64,000 bases of DNA, from NCBI GenBank assembly GCA_947164605.1, contig CAMUXE010000009.1, positions 1 to 64,000 of the forward strand, written 5' to 3'. Within the stretch, counting starts at the first letter, position 1, and each line of letters starts with the position of its first letter. The position numbers and the translations under genes were made by a program. This stretch comes from an uncultured Lachnospiraceae bacterium. GTDB taxonomy: Bacteria; Bacillota; Clostridia; Lachnospirales; Lachnospiraceae. The notes beneath the pieces were generated by a model that worked only from the letters and a program-made list of their open reading frames with translations, did not search any database and was not told where the DNA came from. Shown here one piece after another: positions 44,450 to 51,528 of this stretch.

Positions 44450-44686
44450 ATGTGTACAGTATCAATTTTGTTGGATTCAATTGAGAAAGTGCAGGATTTT
44501 GTTAATCGTATCAGTAGATATGGTTGTTCTTTTGATATTGAGTCAGGACATAGCTTTGTTGACGCTAAGTCTTTAGTGGGATTATTATCTTTGGATTTGA
44601 CTCAGCCTTTGAGATTGTCTATTCAAGATGATGGTCAGCAGTTGGAGGATATCTTAAGAGATATTCAGGAGTATATGAATTACTAA
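44450..44686 (+). CDS. HPr-like protein lacking the active-site histidine
   Basis: A 78-residue protein of HPr fold. ATG 44450 gives MCTVSILLDSIEKV. The region around the regulatory Ser 46 of HPr is conserved (VDAKSLVGLLSL), and the last helix (LEDILRDIQEYM) aligns well. The His 15 segment IHARP aligns with IEKVQ, so the phosphotransfer histidine is Glu and PTS transfer is impossible. This resembles Crh-type regulators, which keep only the serine site. It lies 30 bp after the membrane protein and is probably in the kinase operon. Whether the Ser is a kinase substrate is unknown. Confidence 0.82.
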   Translation: MCTVSILLDSIEKVQDFVNRISRYGCSFDIESGHSFVDAKSLVGLLSLDLTQPLRLSIQDDGQQLEDILRDIQEYMNY

Positions 44687-44789
44687 TTTTTGACAATTTT
44701 TTGATTGTTGATATTGAGATGAGTTCGCTCTAAATCCTGGCCTTCGGCTTGACTTTTATAGGGATTTTGGGTAGAATTTATCTTGCTTC

Positions 44790-44872
44790 GCGGAAGTGTC
44801 GGAATGGCAGACGAGCAAGATTCAGATTCTTGTGTGGGTTTCCACGTGTGGGTTCAAGTCCCATCTTCCGCA
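44790..44872 (+). tRNA. tRNA-Leu (CAG)
   Basis: Acceptor GCGGAAG pairs with CTTCCGC. The anticodon loop TTCAGAT gives CAG, and a long variable arm (GTGGGTTTCCAC) marks a class II tRNA. CCA is not encoded. The last 13 bases recur exactly at 45039-45051. Confidence 0.96.
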
Positions 44873-44882
44873 TTAGATGAAC

Positions 44883-44921
44883 AAAAATAGGACCAGTGCT
44901 TTGCACCGGTCCTATTTTTAT
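44883..44921 (+). terminator. Terminator after tRNA-Leu
   Basis: AAAAATAGGACCAGTGC (44883-44899) pairs with GCACCGGTCCTATTTTT over TTT, with one mismatch. The 3' arm ends in a T-run. Confidence 0.9.
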
Positions 44922-44923
44922 TC

Positions 44924-45125
44924 ATGTCACGCAGATGCGTGACATGAGCCCGTGGGCTCATTCTCCGGACTGCAAGCAGTCCGTCGGTCGGTTCGGGCTA
45001 GAAAAGGTCCACAGGACCTTTTCTCGAGACGCCCTCACCCCATCTTCCGCAGGTGACGGCCGTCGCGAAGCGACGAGCCTGAGAGATGGAGGGGGTGACG
45101 GCCGTCGCGAAGCGACGAGCCTGAG
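44924..45125 (+). repeat. Array of compact GC-rich hairpins next to tRNA-Leu
   Basis: Six short palindromes follow in 200 bp: ATGTCACGC/GCGTGACAT (44924-44945), TGAGCCC/GGGCTCA (44945-44960), CGGACTGC/GCAGTCCG (44966-44983), AGAAAAGGTCC/GGACCTTTTCT (45000-45024), and CGTCGC/GCGACG twice (45061-45075 and 45103-45117), each with a 2-4 base loop. The last two sit in a direct repeat of about 32 bp (45052-45083, 45094-45125). The 13-base 3' end of tRNA-Leu recurs at 45039-45051. GC content is far above the surroundings. Confidence 0.9.
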
Positions 45126-45170
45126 CTTGAGATTTATCTTATGTATATGACTTAAAAGGGAGATAATACT

Positions 45171-45581
45171 ATGGTTAGAAGAATAGTTAAAAATACAAAG
45201 TTTTTGGCGCAGGTTTCTAGGGAAGCTACTAAGAAAGATAGTCAAATAATTGAGGATTTGTTAGATACGCTTAGGGCTAATCGTGATTATTGTGTGGGAA
45301 TGGCTGCCAATATGATTGGGGAGAAAAAAAGAATTATAGTTGTGGCGATGGGACCATTTCAGTTTGCTATGATCAATCCGGTTATAGTTAAGAAGGATGG
45401 TAAGTATGAGACTGAGGAAGGATGTCTTTCACTTGATGGCGTAAGAAAATGTGTTAGATATGAGGAGATTGAGGTAGATTATCTTGATCAGAACTTTGAG
45501 AAGAAACATGAAAAGTATTCAGGATTTACCGCACAGATTATCCAACATGAAATTGATCATTGTGATGGAATCATTATTTGA
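45171..45581 (+). CDS. Peptide deformylase-like protein with altered motif 1
   Basis: A 136-residue protein of the deformylase family, shorter than the usual 150-180. Motif 2 EEGCLSLDG (metal Cys) and motif 3 QHEIDHCDG (two metal His and the catalytic Glu) are intact. Motif 1, normally GxGLAAxQ, reads VGMAANMIG, so the conserved Gln that helps bind the formyl oxygen is Met. Such variants are common as second deformylase copies in Lachnospiraceae. AAGGGAGA precedes the ATG. Activity may be low or altered. Followed directly by 30-bp and 24-bp repeats that begin at its stop codon. Confidence 0.85.
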   Translation: MVRRIVKNTKFLAQVSREATKKDSQIIEDLLDTLRANRDYCVGMAANMIGEKKRIIVVAMGPFQFAMINPVIVKKDGKYETEEGCLSLDGVRKCVRYEEIEVDYLDQNFEKKHEKYSGFTAQIIQHEIDHCDGIII

Positions 45582-45708
45582 TAAAAATAAATTAGGTAAG
45601 GCCACAGTTGATAAAAATAAATTAGGTAAATCCACAGTTGAATCCACGGTGAATTCCGCAGTTAAATCTAGAGTGAATTTCCAAGTTAAATCTAGAGTGA
45701 ATTCCACA
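45578..45708 (+). repeat. Two adjacent tandem repeats after the deformylase
   Basis: A 30-bp unit starting TTGATAAAAATAAATTAGG occurs at 45578-45607 and 45608-45637; the first copy covers the stop codon. Then a 23-24-bp unit of the type GTTAAATCTAGAGTGAATTCC follows in two clear copies (45661, 45685) and one divergent copy (45638). Confidence 0.9.
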
Positions 45709-45752
45709 GGCTGGGCTTTTCTGGGAGTGGTTAGAGAAAGGACGTATGTGAG

Positions 45753-46106
45753 ATGACTTATGAAGAAGTTTTAGTTAAGGCGAAGGAAAATATTGGACCT
45801 AAATGTAAGGTGTGTCCTACTTGTAACGGCTTGGGCTGCGGAAATATTATGCTGGGACCAGGTTCTAAGGATCCTGGAAATGGTGCATTTGAAAATTTTC
45901 AGGCTTGGAGAAAGATTAAGCTTAATATGGATGCTATAGGTGAGAATTGTGAACCTGATACATCAACAGAGCTCTTTGGCAAAGCATTTGCCATGCCGCT
46001 TATGACTGCGCCTATTGGTTCTATTAAATTTCAGGTGGAAATGCCGCCGTTTATGAACCTTCATAAGATGCTGTATGCTGTTATGTGCAATCCTGCTAAG
46101 CTTTGA
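45753..46106 (+). pseudogene. Truncated FMN-dependent alpha-hydroxy-acid oxidase/dehydrogenase
   Basis: 117 residues survive. The start MTYEEVLVKAKENIGPKCK with the Cys pairs CKVCPTC, then GPGSKDPGNGAFENFQAW and LFGKAFAMPLMTAPIGS, match the N-terminus of the clostridial alpha-hydroxy-acid oxidising (lactate oxidase-like) flavoproteins of about 340 residues. After about residue 90 the sequence no longer matches (KFQVEMPPFMNLHKML) and stops, so the TIM-barrel and catalytic His are missing. GAAAGGACGT is a weak ribosome binding site. It abuts foreign-looking DNA, which may have replaced the 3' part. Confidence 0.8.
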
Positions 46107-46686
46107 AAACACTGGAGTTTACCAACTTGAGCTTTCCCTCATACCTTCCCTTGTGTTATATCGTTCCATATGGTCATGTGAGACATGATAAGGGAAAAAA
46201 TAAGGGAAGGAAAAACTGATAACACGAAATAAAACAATATGGCGTCGGACTGTTGAAATGCAAAATTCGTTCTTGGAGTTATGCCCATAGTTATCTGATC
46301 AAAATCAGATGACTGTGGCTTTTTTGTGCTTATCTTACCGTTCACTGCAAAAAATCAACCGTTCACATCATAGGTAGCAGAAAAATATGTATAACAACCG
46401 ATATAATTATATAGTATACCTTGGAGAGCGCAAGTTATCCGGTGGAGAAGGAACCAACTCGGCGATACATTGCCCGAAACCAAGTAAACAAGGCATAATC
46501 AAGGCATTTGGCTATTCACCATAATTGCATGCAATTTTCTTAAAGAACATAAAGCAGTGTTAAAAATGTTGTGTCTGCCGTTAATAAATGTCTGCTGTTA
46601 AAGTTCGCATATATTTATGTGGAGTTTTAGGAGATGAAAGGTGGAAAGACACTTTTGTGATAAACAGATGAAAACCCCTTCCAATT
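46107..46686 (+). other. Gene-poor foreign-looking stretch with an orphan terminator
   Basis: About 580 bp without a supported gene. GCCCATAGTTATCTGAT (46283-46299) pairs with ATCAGATGACTGTGGC (46304-46319) followed by TTTTTT, a strong terminator with no gene before it. A 45-codon frame (46387-46524) has no ribosome binding site. CTTGG (46420) and CCAAG (46480) could enclose a small fold. Base composition differs from the neighbours. Probably leftover of an insertion. Confidence 0.5.
46283..46326 (+). terminator. Orphan intrinsic terminator
   Basis: A 16-bp stem with a tight loop and six T. No intact gene ends just before it, so the gene it served has been lost or it shields the next promoter. 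Confidence 0.8.
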
Positions 46687-46687
46687 A

Positions 46688-46745
46688 TTGACATATGCCA
46701 GAAATAACGCTATACTAATTATAGTTATTGACATATGCCAGAAAA
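46688..46745 (+). promoter_or_regulatory. Promoter with duplicated operator of the DUF134 regulator
   Basis: TTGACA (46688-46693) and TATACT (46711-46716) with 17-bp spacing form a near-consensus promoter. The sequence TATTGACATATGCCAGAAA, which includes the -35 box, is repeated 40 bp downstream (from 46726). Its centre TGACATATGCCA is an imperfect palindrome. Two sites one on the -35 and one after the start of transcription suggest autorepression by the DUF134 protein encoded downstream. Confidence 0.7.
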
Positions 46746-46753
46746 GGAAAACC

Positions 46754-47482
46754 ATGCCGAGACCTAAAAGATGTAGAAAAATATGCAGATATCCGGATTA
46801 CTGGAGTTTTGTTCCGGAAGGAGCGAAAACTGATGACACTATTATGTTTATGCTTGATGAGTTTGAAAGCGTCAGATTGATTGATTTTGAAAAAATGACT
46901 CAGGAAGAATGTGCGTCAGTTATGGGAGTTTCAAGAGCAACTATTACAAGTATCTATGAAACAGCCCGTTTTAAGCTTGCGGATGCGCTGGTAAACGGAA
47001 AACGGATTCGTATAACAGGTGGTGCATACCGTATTGATGAGGTACCGGCATCTGCAGAAATCAACGAAAAAGGAGAAAATACTATGAGAGTTGCAGTTAC
47101 TTATGAACAGGAAATGGTCGGACAGCATTTTGGAAGAACAGAGCAGTTCAAAATCTATGACATTTCAGACCGCATGATAAGCAGTACGCAGATTGTTGAC
47201 ACAAACGGAACCGGCCACGGTGCCCTTGCGGGGTTTCTCCGTGCAGCTGAAGTTGAGACATTGATTTGTGGAGGTATAGGACAGGGAGCCAGAAATGCAC
47301 TTGAAGAAATGGGCATAAAATTGCTGCCTGGTGTAACCGGTAAAGCGGACGAAGTAGTGAAGGATTATCTGGAGGGCAATCTTGAATATAACCCTGATAC
47401 GGAATGCCACCATCATGATCATGAGCACGATGATGGTCATGACTGCCATCACGGCGATTGTGGCTCTCACGGATGTCACTAA
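46754..47482 (+). CDS. DUF134 DNA-binding protein fused to NifX/NifB-type domain, His-rich tail
   Basis: A 242-residue fusion. ATG 46754 behind AAAAGGAAAA starts the DUF134 part (MPRPKRCRKICRYPDYWSF, then the helix-turn-helix MTQEECASVMGVSRATITSIYETAR, residues about 55-80). Residues about 117-210 are a dinitrogenase iron-molybdenum cofactor-binding domain (MRVAVTYEQEMVGQHFGR, LICGGIGQGARNALEEMGI). The end is His/Cys-rich (CHHHDHEHDDGHDCHHGDC), able to bind metal. Such fusions are stand-alone in anaerobes without nitrogenase and probably sense a metal or metal cluster. Codon use (CCG, CGG, ACC, GCG) differs from neighbours and suggests transfer. Confidence 0.88.
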   Translation: MPRPKRCRKICRYPDYWSFVPEGAKTDDTIMFMLDEFESVRLIDFEKMTQEECASVMGVSRATITSIYETARFKLADALVNGKRIRITGGAYRIDEVPASAEINEKGENTMRVAVTYEQEMVGQHFGRTEQFKIYDISDRMISSTQIVDTNGTGHGALAGFLRAAEVETLICGGIGQGARNALEEMGIKLLPGVTGKADEVVKDYLEGNLEYNPDTECHHHDHEHDDGHDCHHGDCGSHGCH

Positions 47483-47499
47483 TTTAGGATGATATGGAA

Positions 47500-47601
47500 A
47501 TGTTAGATAAGATGACAAAACAATATGTGAATTGGTACAACTATGTAAGATCTCATTCTTATAATAATTATTTGACACCAATGGAAGCACGATTTAATTG
47601 A
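47500..47601 (+). pseudogene. Transposase C-terminal fragment
   Basis: A 33-codon frame ends in YVNWYNYVRSHSYNNYLTPMEA, the typical C-terminal end of integrase-core transposases (rve fold, where W-Y-N-x-x-R-x-H precedes L-T-P). The rest of the transposase is missing. It marks an insertion-sequence remnant directly downstream of the DUF134 gene, in line with its foreign base composition. Confidence 0.75.
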
Positions 47602-47765
47602 TATTTTCCGAACATGTCGTTACCAAAAATGTTGACCAGTACAAATGACCATGGTCAAACTTATTGGCTTATTATTTAGCTGATAAGTTAGAAAATTTCC
47701 AGATTAAGTAGTGAAGTAATTAATGAATTAAGTGGTGAATTAATGAATTGATTAATGAATAAATT

Positions 47766-47817
47766 AATCAATTAAGTAAATCAATTAAGTAAATCAATTA
47801 AGTAAATCAATTAAATA
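47766..47817 (+). repeat. Four-copy 13-bp repeat
   Basis: AATCAATTAAGTA repeats three times exactly and a fourth time with one change (47766-47817). Less regular copies extend to about 47700. It sits just beyond the terminator that ends folC. Confidence 0.93.
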
Positions 47818-47821
47818 AGAT

Positions 47822-47886
47822 CTCCCTTGGCTTTGAAAATCAGGAATTTACACATCTTGATTTTTAGCCAAGGGAGGTTTTTTGTT
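47822..47886 (-). terminator. Terminator of folC (bidirectional)
   Basis: CTCCCTTGGCT (47822-47832) pairs with AGCCAAGGGAG around a 36-base loop that itself folds through AAAATCA/TGATTTTT. TTTTTT follows on the plus strand. folC on the minus strand ends inside the right arm region. Confidence 0.75.
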
Positions 47887-49354
47887 AAATATAGTAGCGG
47901 CACTGGCTTATGTAGTAGAGAGAGCCGTAGGCGCAGATTATGTCGTCCTCTGAGGCTTCGGAAAAAGCCGATTTGACAGCCTCCTCTAGACTTTTGCATG
48001 GCTTAGTAGGAATAGGAACAAGTTTTTTGAGCTTGCATTCCTTATCTATGAAGGAAGAAAGTTCCTCACTAGCTAGAGCTCGCTCAGTATCTGGCCTTAC
48101 AGTATAGTATGCTTTGGAATACATAAGTGTACCTTCAATAATTGAGTTATAGAGCTTGTCAGCTAAAACTCCGACTATAAATCTAATTTTCTTTCCAGGA
48201 AAGTAGTAGTTAAGGCTGTCGACAAGAGCTTCGACGCCTTCGGGGTTATGGCTGCCATCTATGATGAAAATGGGCTTTTTAGATAAAAGCTCAAATCTAG
48301 CGGGCCACTTGGCTTTTTTTAGACCTATTGCTATGCTCTGATCAGAGATTTTTGTGAGTCCCCTGTCATAGGCTGTTCTGGCGGCTTTTACGGCAAGGGC
48401 AGCATTGTTTAACTGGTATCCGCCAAGGAGGGATATCTCAAAAGTTGCAGCTGATTTGGAGCCAGAAGGGACACCCTTGCGTGAAGCATAATCAAGGCTT
48501 GCCGAAGTTTTTAGGCTTGCCGAAGTCTTTAGGCTAGGTGAAGCATCTTGGTTTTGCGGTGTCTCCATGCTCGATTTATCAAGAGATTCTATAGATTCTA
48601 TAGCTTCGTAATCCTTTAAGATGAAGGTCTGTGAGTCAAGATTGAAGGAGCTAGGCCTTTCAACTAATTCAGAGTAGATTAAGCTTGCATTCTCGCTAGC
48701 TGCTTTTGCTTCAAATACTTTGCAGACCTCTTTTTTTGCGGGATAGGCCACGCAAACTCCGCCTTTTTTTATGATGCCTGCCTTTTCGGCTGCTATCTCT
48801 TCCAAGGTGTTTCCCAGAATCGCACAGTGGTCGAGACTTATGGTTGATATTACCGAGAGAATAGGGCTAGGTATAACATTTGTTGCGTCGAGTCTTCCTC
48901 CTAAACCTACCTCAAAGACCACAATATCGCAGGCAGAATCAAGAAAGCAGACCAGGGCGACGGCGGTGATGATTTCAAATTGAGAAAAGGCGATAGATGG
49001 ATTTTCGATGTGCAGTTGTTCTAGAGCCTTAATCACAGCATTTGTCGCTAAGACAAGTTTTTCATCCTCTATATCTTGCTGATTTATACGGATTCTCTCG
49101 CTAAAGTGCTCAAGATAGGGGGAGGTGTAGGTTCCAGTTTTGTAGCCACTCTCGACAAGTATGCTTGTGAGCATAGATGAGGTGGAACCTTTGCCGTTGG
49201 TGCCGGCAATGTGGATGAATTTGAGCTTTTCCTCAGGATTGCCAAGGAGAGTGCAAAGGCGCTTCATGCGGCTTAAGTCAGTCAACTTGCTTCCAAAGCG
49301 GGGGAGAGACTCCATGTAGTCAATAGCTTCTTTTGATGTATTTATAAGAATCAT
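47885..49354 (-). CDS. folC: Bifunctional folylpolyglutamate/dihydrofolate synthase
   Basis: A 489-residue Mur-ligase-type enzyme that adds glutamate to folates. The P-loop is HIAGTNGKGSTSSML (about residues 48-62); TGTYTSPYLEHFSERIRI and the second motif VFEVGLGGRLDATNV are typical. The C-terminal domain has FIIDGSHNPEGV. The family is near 430 residues; here a Ser/Ala/Lys-rich insertion of about 50 residues (around 265-315) carries SLKTSA repeats and is probably a surface loop made by DNA slippage. It is convergent with the foreign island and divergent from the small gene at 49493. Confidence 0.95.
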   Translation of the reverse strand: MILINTSKEAIDYMESLPRFGSKLTDLSRMKRLCTLLGNPEEKLKFIHIAGTNGKGSTSSMLTSILVESGYKTGTYTSPYLEHFSERIRINQQDIEDEKLVLATNAVIKALEQLHIENPSIAFSQFEIITAVALVCFLDSACDIVVFEVGLGGRLDATNVIPSPILSVISTISLDHCAILGNTLEEIAAEKAGIIKKGGVCVAYPAKKEVCKVFEAKAASENASLIYSELVERPSSFNLDSQTFILKDYEAIESIESLDKSSMETPQNQDASPSLKTSASLKTSASLDYASRKGVPSGSKSAATFEISLLGGYQLNNAALAVKAARTAYDRGLTKISDQSIAIGLKKAKWPARFELLSKKPIFIIDGSHNPEGVEALVDSLNYYFPGKKIRFIVGVLADKLYNSIIEGTLMYSKAYYTVRPDTERALASEELSSFIDKECKLKKLVPIPTKPCKSLEEAVKSAFSEASEDDIICAYGSLYYISQCRYYI

Positions 49355-49492
49355 AGAATTACCTTCTTTTTGAAATTTGTCATAATTATTGATAATTGTA
49401 GGCGATGATTTTGGATTTTACAAGTTAATGTGATAAAATAAACCTAGTTGATTTTTTGGGGCAGTTTTTCTTTTGCCCGCAGTGGAGGTAAT

Positions 49493-49675
49493 ATGGCTGA
49501 TCAGTGCAGTTGTGAGTATTGTAACAATTTGGTTTATGACGAGGAACTTGAGGAGTATGTCTGCGACGTGGATATGGACGAGGACGACTATGCCAGATTT
49601 CTGACCTCATCATATAAGGTTTGCCCTTATTACCAGAGTAATGATGAATATAAGATTGTAAGGCATCAGATGTAG
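49493..49675 (+). CDS. Small Cys-rich protein, DUF6472 type
   Basis: A 60-residue protein. ATG 49493 is six bases after GGAGG. It has the pattern CSCEYCNN, then an acidic middle with CDVDMDEDDYARFL and an end CPYYQSNDEYKIVRHQM. The four to five Cys and the final D-E-Y-K-I-V-R-x-Q-M are characteristic of a short family widespread in Lachnospiraceae and annotated DUF6472. The cysteines may bind zinc. It lies 44 bp before the NYN-LOTUS gene and is probably co-transcribed with it. Confidence 0.82.
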   Translation: MADQCSCEYCNNLVYDEELEEYVCDVDMDEDDYARFLTSSYKVCPYYQSNDEYKIVRHQM

Positions 49676-49719
49676 TGTAGGTGCCTGGGCTATATATAAA
49701 TTTTACTATGGGGGTATGA

Positions 49720-50808
49720 ATGGAAGAGAAAAAATATGCAGTTTTGATAGACGGGGACAATGTTTCCTACAATTATGTGGACGTGGTTTTGAAGGAGATG
49801 ACTAAGTACGGAAATCTCACTATTAAGAGAGTTTACAGTGATTTCACGACCAATATGGCTTCAGGATGGAAGAAGACAATATCGAGCAAGGGTATTAGGG
49901 CAATTCAGTCATTTGCCAATACTAAGGGCAAAAATGCTACTGATTCAACCCTTATCATAGATGCCATGGATATCCTATATACAGGAGATGTTGATGGCTT
50001 CTGTATTGTGTCTAGTGACAGTGATTTTACCAGCATTGCCATAAGGCTCAACGAGGCTGGTATGCATGTTATAGGCATGGGAGAGAGCAAGACACCTGAA
50101 TCTTTCAGGGGGGCTTGCACCTTGTTCAGAAATCTCGAAATTCTCAAAAAAGACTATGAAGACGGTGATTCTGAGCTCTTTGATAATAACAGTCAGACTA
50201 AAAAGTCAGATTCTAAGGATGCAGACTCCAAGGAAAATGTACATAAGTCCAATGAGAAAAAAGCTTCGGATATTGCCAAGAAGGCCGATAAGACTGGAAA
50301 AGATATTGAGACTAAGCTTCTTTTGGAAGAGAAGAAATCAGAGAGATCTATGTCGGAAATTGAGAATGAGGTTATTTCTATCATAAATGAGAATATCAGC
50401 AATGGTAGGAGGACAACCCTGGGAGAGGTCGGAAACAGGCTGCTTAAGCTCTATAACGACTTTGATGTCAGACAGTATGGTTATTCATCCCTTTCAACAT
50501 TTGTCGCTAATTTGGGGCATGTAGACTTGATTAAAGAGGACAATGTTTTTTATGTGGATCTTTTGGAAGATGACTATAAGAAATTTAATGTAATTGACTA
50601 TGCTTTGGAGCAGATAAGGGATTTTGGAGATTCTTCAGGTATTGACCTCTCAGTTTTAGGTCAACATATTCACGATAAGTACCCAGATTTTAAGGTCAAG
50701 GAATATGGCTATTCAACCTTGCAGAAATTTCTGACAAATTCGGGAGCATTTTGTTTTAAGACATCAAGCACTGGATCTATCAAGGTTAAGTTGAAGAAAA
50801 AGAATTAG
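49720..50808 (+). CDS. NYN ribonuclease-like domain with two LOTUS/OST-HTH domains
   Basis: A 362-residue protein. The NYN (PIN-like, LabA type) nuclease domain covers residues 1-145: YAVLIDGDNVSYNY, TDSTLIIDAMDILYTGDVDGFCIVSSDSDFTSIA, with the acidic residues of a metal site. A charged linker of about 60 residues follows (KSDSKDADSKENVHKSNEKK). Two OST-HTH/LOTUS modules occupy about 215-285 and 290-362 (VRQYGYSSLSTFVANLG and KVKEYGYSTLQKFLTNSG). LOTUS domains bind RNA, including G-rich RNA, so an RNA-processing role is expected. Target unknown. Confidence 0.9.
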   Translation: MEEKKYAVLIDGDNVSYNYVDVVLKEMTKYGNLTIKRVYSDFTTNMASGWKKTISSKGIRAIQSFANTKGKNATDSTLIIDAMDILYTGDVDGFCIVSSDSDFTSIAIRLNEAGMHVIGMGESKTPESFRGACTLFRNLEILKKDYEDGDSELFDNNSQTKKSDSKDADSKENVHKSNEKKASDIAKKADKTGKDIETKLLLEEKKSERSMSEIENEVISIINENISNGRRTTLGEVGNRLLKLYNDFDVRQYGYSSLSTFVANLGHVDLIKEDNVFYVDLLEDDYKKFNVIDYALEQIRDFGDSSGIDLSVLGQHIHDKYPDFKVKEYGYSTLQKFLTNSGAFCFKTSSTGSIKVKLKKKN

Positions 50809-50909
50809 AAGCAACTATAGAATTAGCTATAGAAGCAATTATAGAATTAGCTATAGAAGCAGCTATATAAACGGCTATAGAAGCAATTATATAAGCAGCT
50901 ATAGAATTG
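50802..50909 (+). repeat. Nine-copy 12-bp repeat over the NYN-LOTUS stop codon
   Basis: Units of the two types GCTATAGAAGCA and ATTATAGAATTA alternate from 50802, nine in a row. The first covers the TAG stop codon of the NYN-LOTUS gene. Confidence 0.92.
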
Positions 50910-50959
50910 GATATGATATAGATTACAAGTTTTGAATTAAATGATTATAGGAGATTGAT

Positions 50960-51439
50960 ATGAATAAGATTGCGAGTTTTACTGTTAACCACTTGGATTT
51001 ACTCTGTGGTATCTATGTGTCAAGAAGGGATTATATCGGCCAGGAGTGTATCACAACATTTGACCTGAGATTTACCAGACCAAATGTGGAGGCTCCTATG
51101 GATACTGCTGGTATCCATGCCCTTGAGCACCTGGGCGCTACTTTCTTGAGAAATGATGAGGAGTGGAGCAATAAGACCATTTACTTCGGTCCTATGGGCT
51201 GCAGAACTGGTTTTTATGTACTTTTCTCTGGTGAGCTGAGCTCAGAAGACATTTTGGATGTATTGAGAAGAATGGCGGATTACGTCCTTAGCTACGAAGG
51301 GGAGATTCCGGGCTACTCGCCAAGGGATTGTGGAAATTACCTGGACAATAACTTGACTTTGGCCAAGCTTTATATGAAGAAGTACAAGGAAGAAGTTCTT
51401 GATAATCCAAGCCCAGAGAGAATGAGATATCCAGACTAG
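50960..51439 (+). CDS. luxS: S-ribosylhomocysteine lyase
   Basis: A 159-residue LuxS. The metal motif HALEHLGATFLR (His-x-x-Glu-His), the Cys in MGCRTGFYVLF and the later metal His region are present (note SPRDCGNYLDNNL at the third site). It splits S-ribosylhomocysteine into homocysteine and DPD, the precursor of autoinducer-2, in the activated methyl cycle. AGGAG precedes the ATG. No pfs/mtnN gene is adjacent. A terminator closes it before the convergent glnN. Confidence 0.95.
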   Translation: MNKIASFTVNHLDLLCGIYVSRRDYIGQECITTFDLRFTRPNVEAPMDTAGIHALEHLGATFLRNDEEWSNKTIYFGPMGCRTGFYVLFSGELSSEDILDVLRRMADYVLSYEGEIPGYSPRDCGNYLDNNLTLAKLYMKKYKEEVLDNPSPERMRYPD

Positions 51440-51461
51440 TAAAAGCTTTGATAAAGACATA

Positions 51462-51503
51462 AAAAAGCCTTGAGGAATGATGATTCATTCTTCAAGGCTT
51501 TTT
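51462..51503 (+). terminator. Bidirectional terminator between luxS and glnN
   Basis: AAAAGCCTTGAGGAATGA pairs with TCATTCTTCAAGGCTTTT with one mismatch. T-runs flank it on both strands, so it serves luxS and the convergent glnN. Confidence 0.92.
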
Positions 51504-51528
51504 GTTTTCTTATTACTTATGATTTTAA

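Noticed and set aside
44930..45125. The GC-rich hairpins as ordinary terminators
   Set aside because: Only the tRNA-Leu terminator before them has a T-run; the hairpins themselves lack one and are too many for one gene end.
44896..45245. ORFs on both strands through the hairpin region after tRNA-Leu
   Set aside because: They translate palindromes and the start of the deformylase gene; no ribosome binding site.
46387..46524. A 45-codon ORF (YLGERKLSGGEGTNS region)
   Set aside because: No Shine-Dalgarno, no recognisable similarity, and it lies in apparent insertion debris. Kept only as a note.
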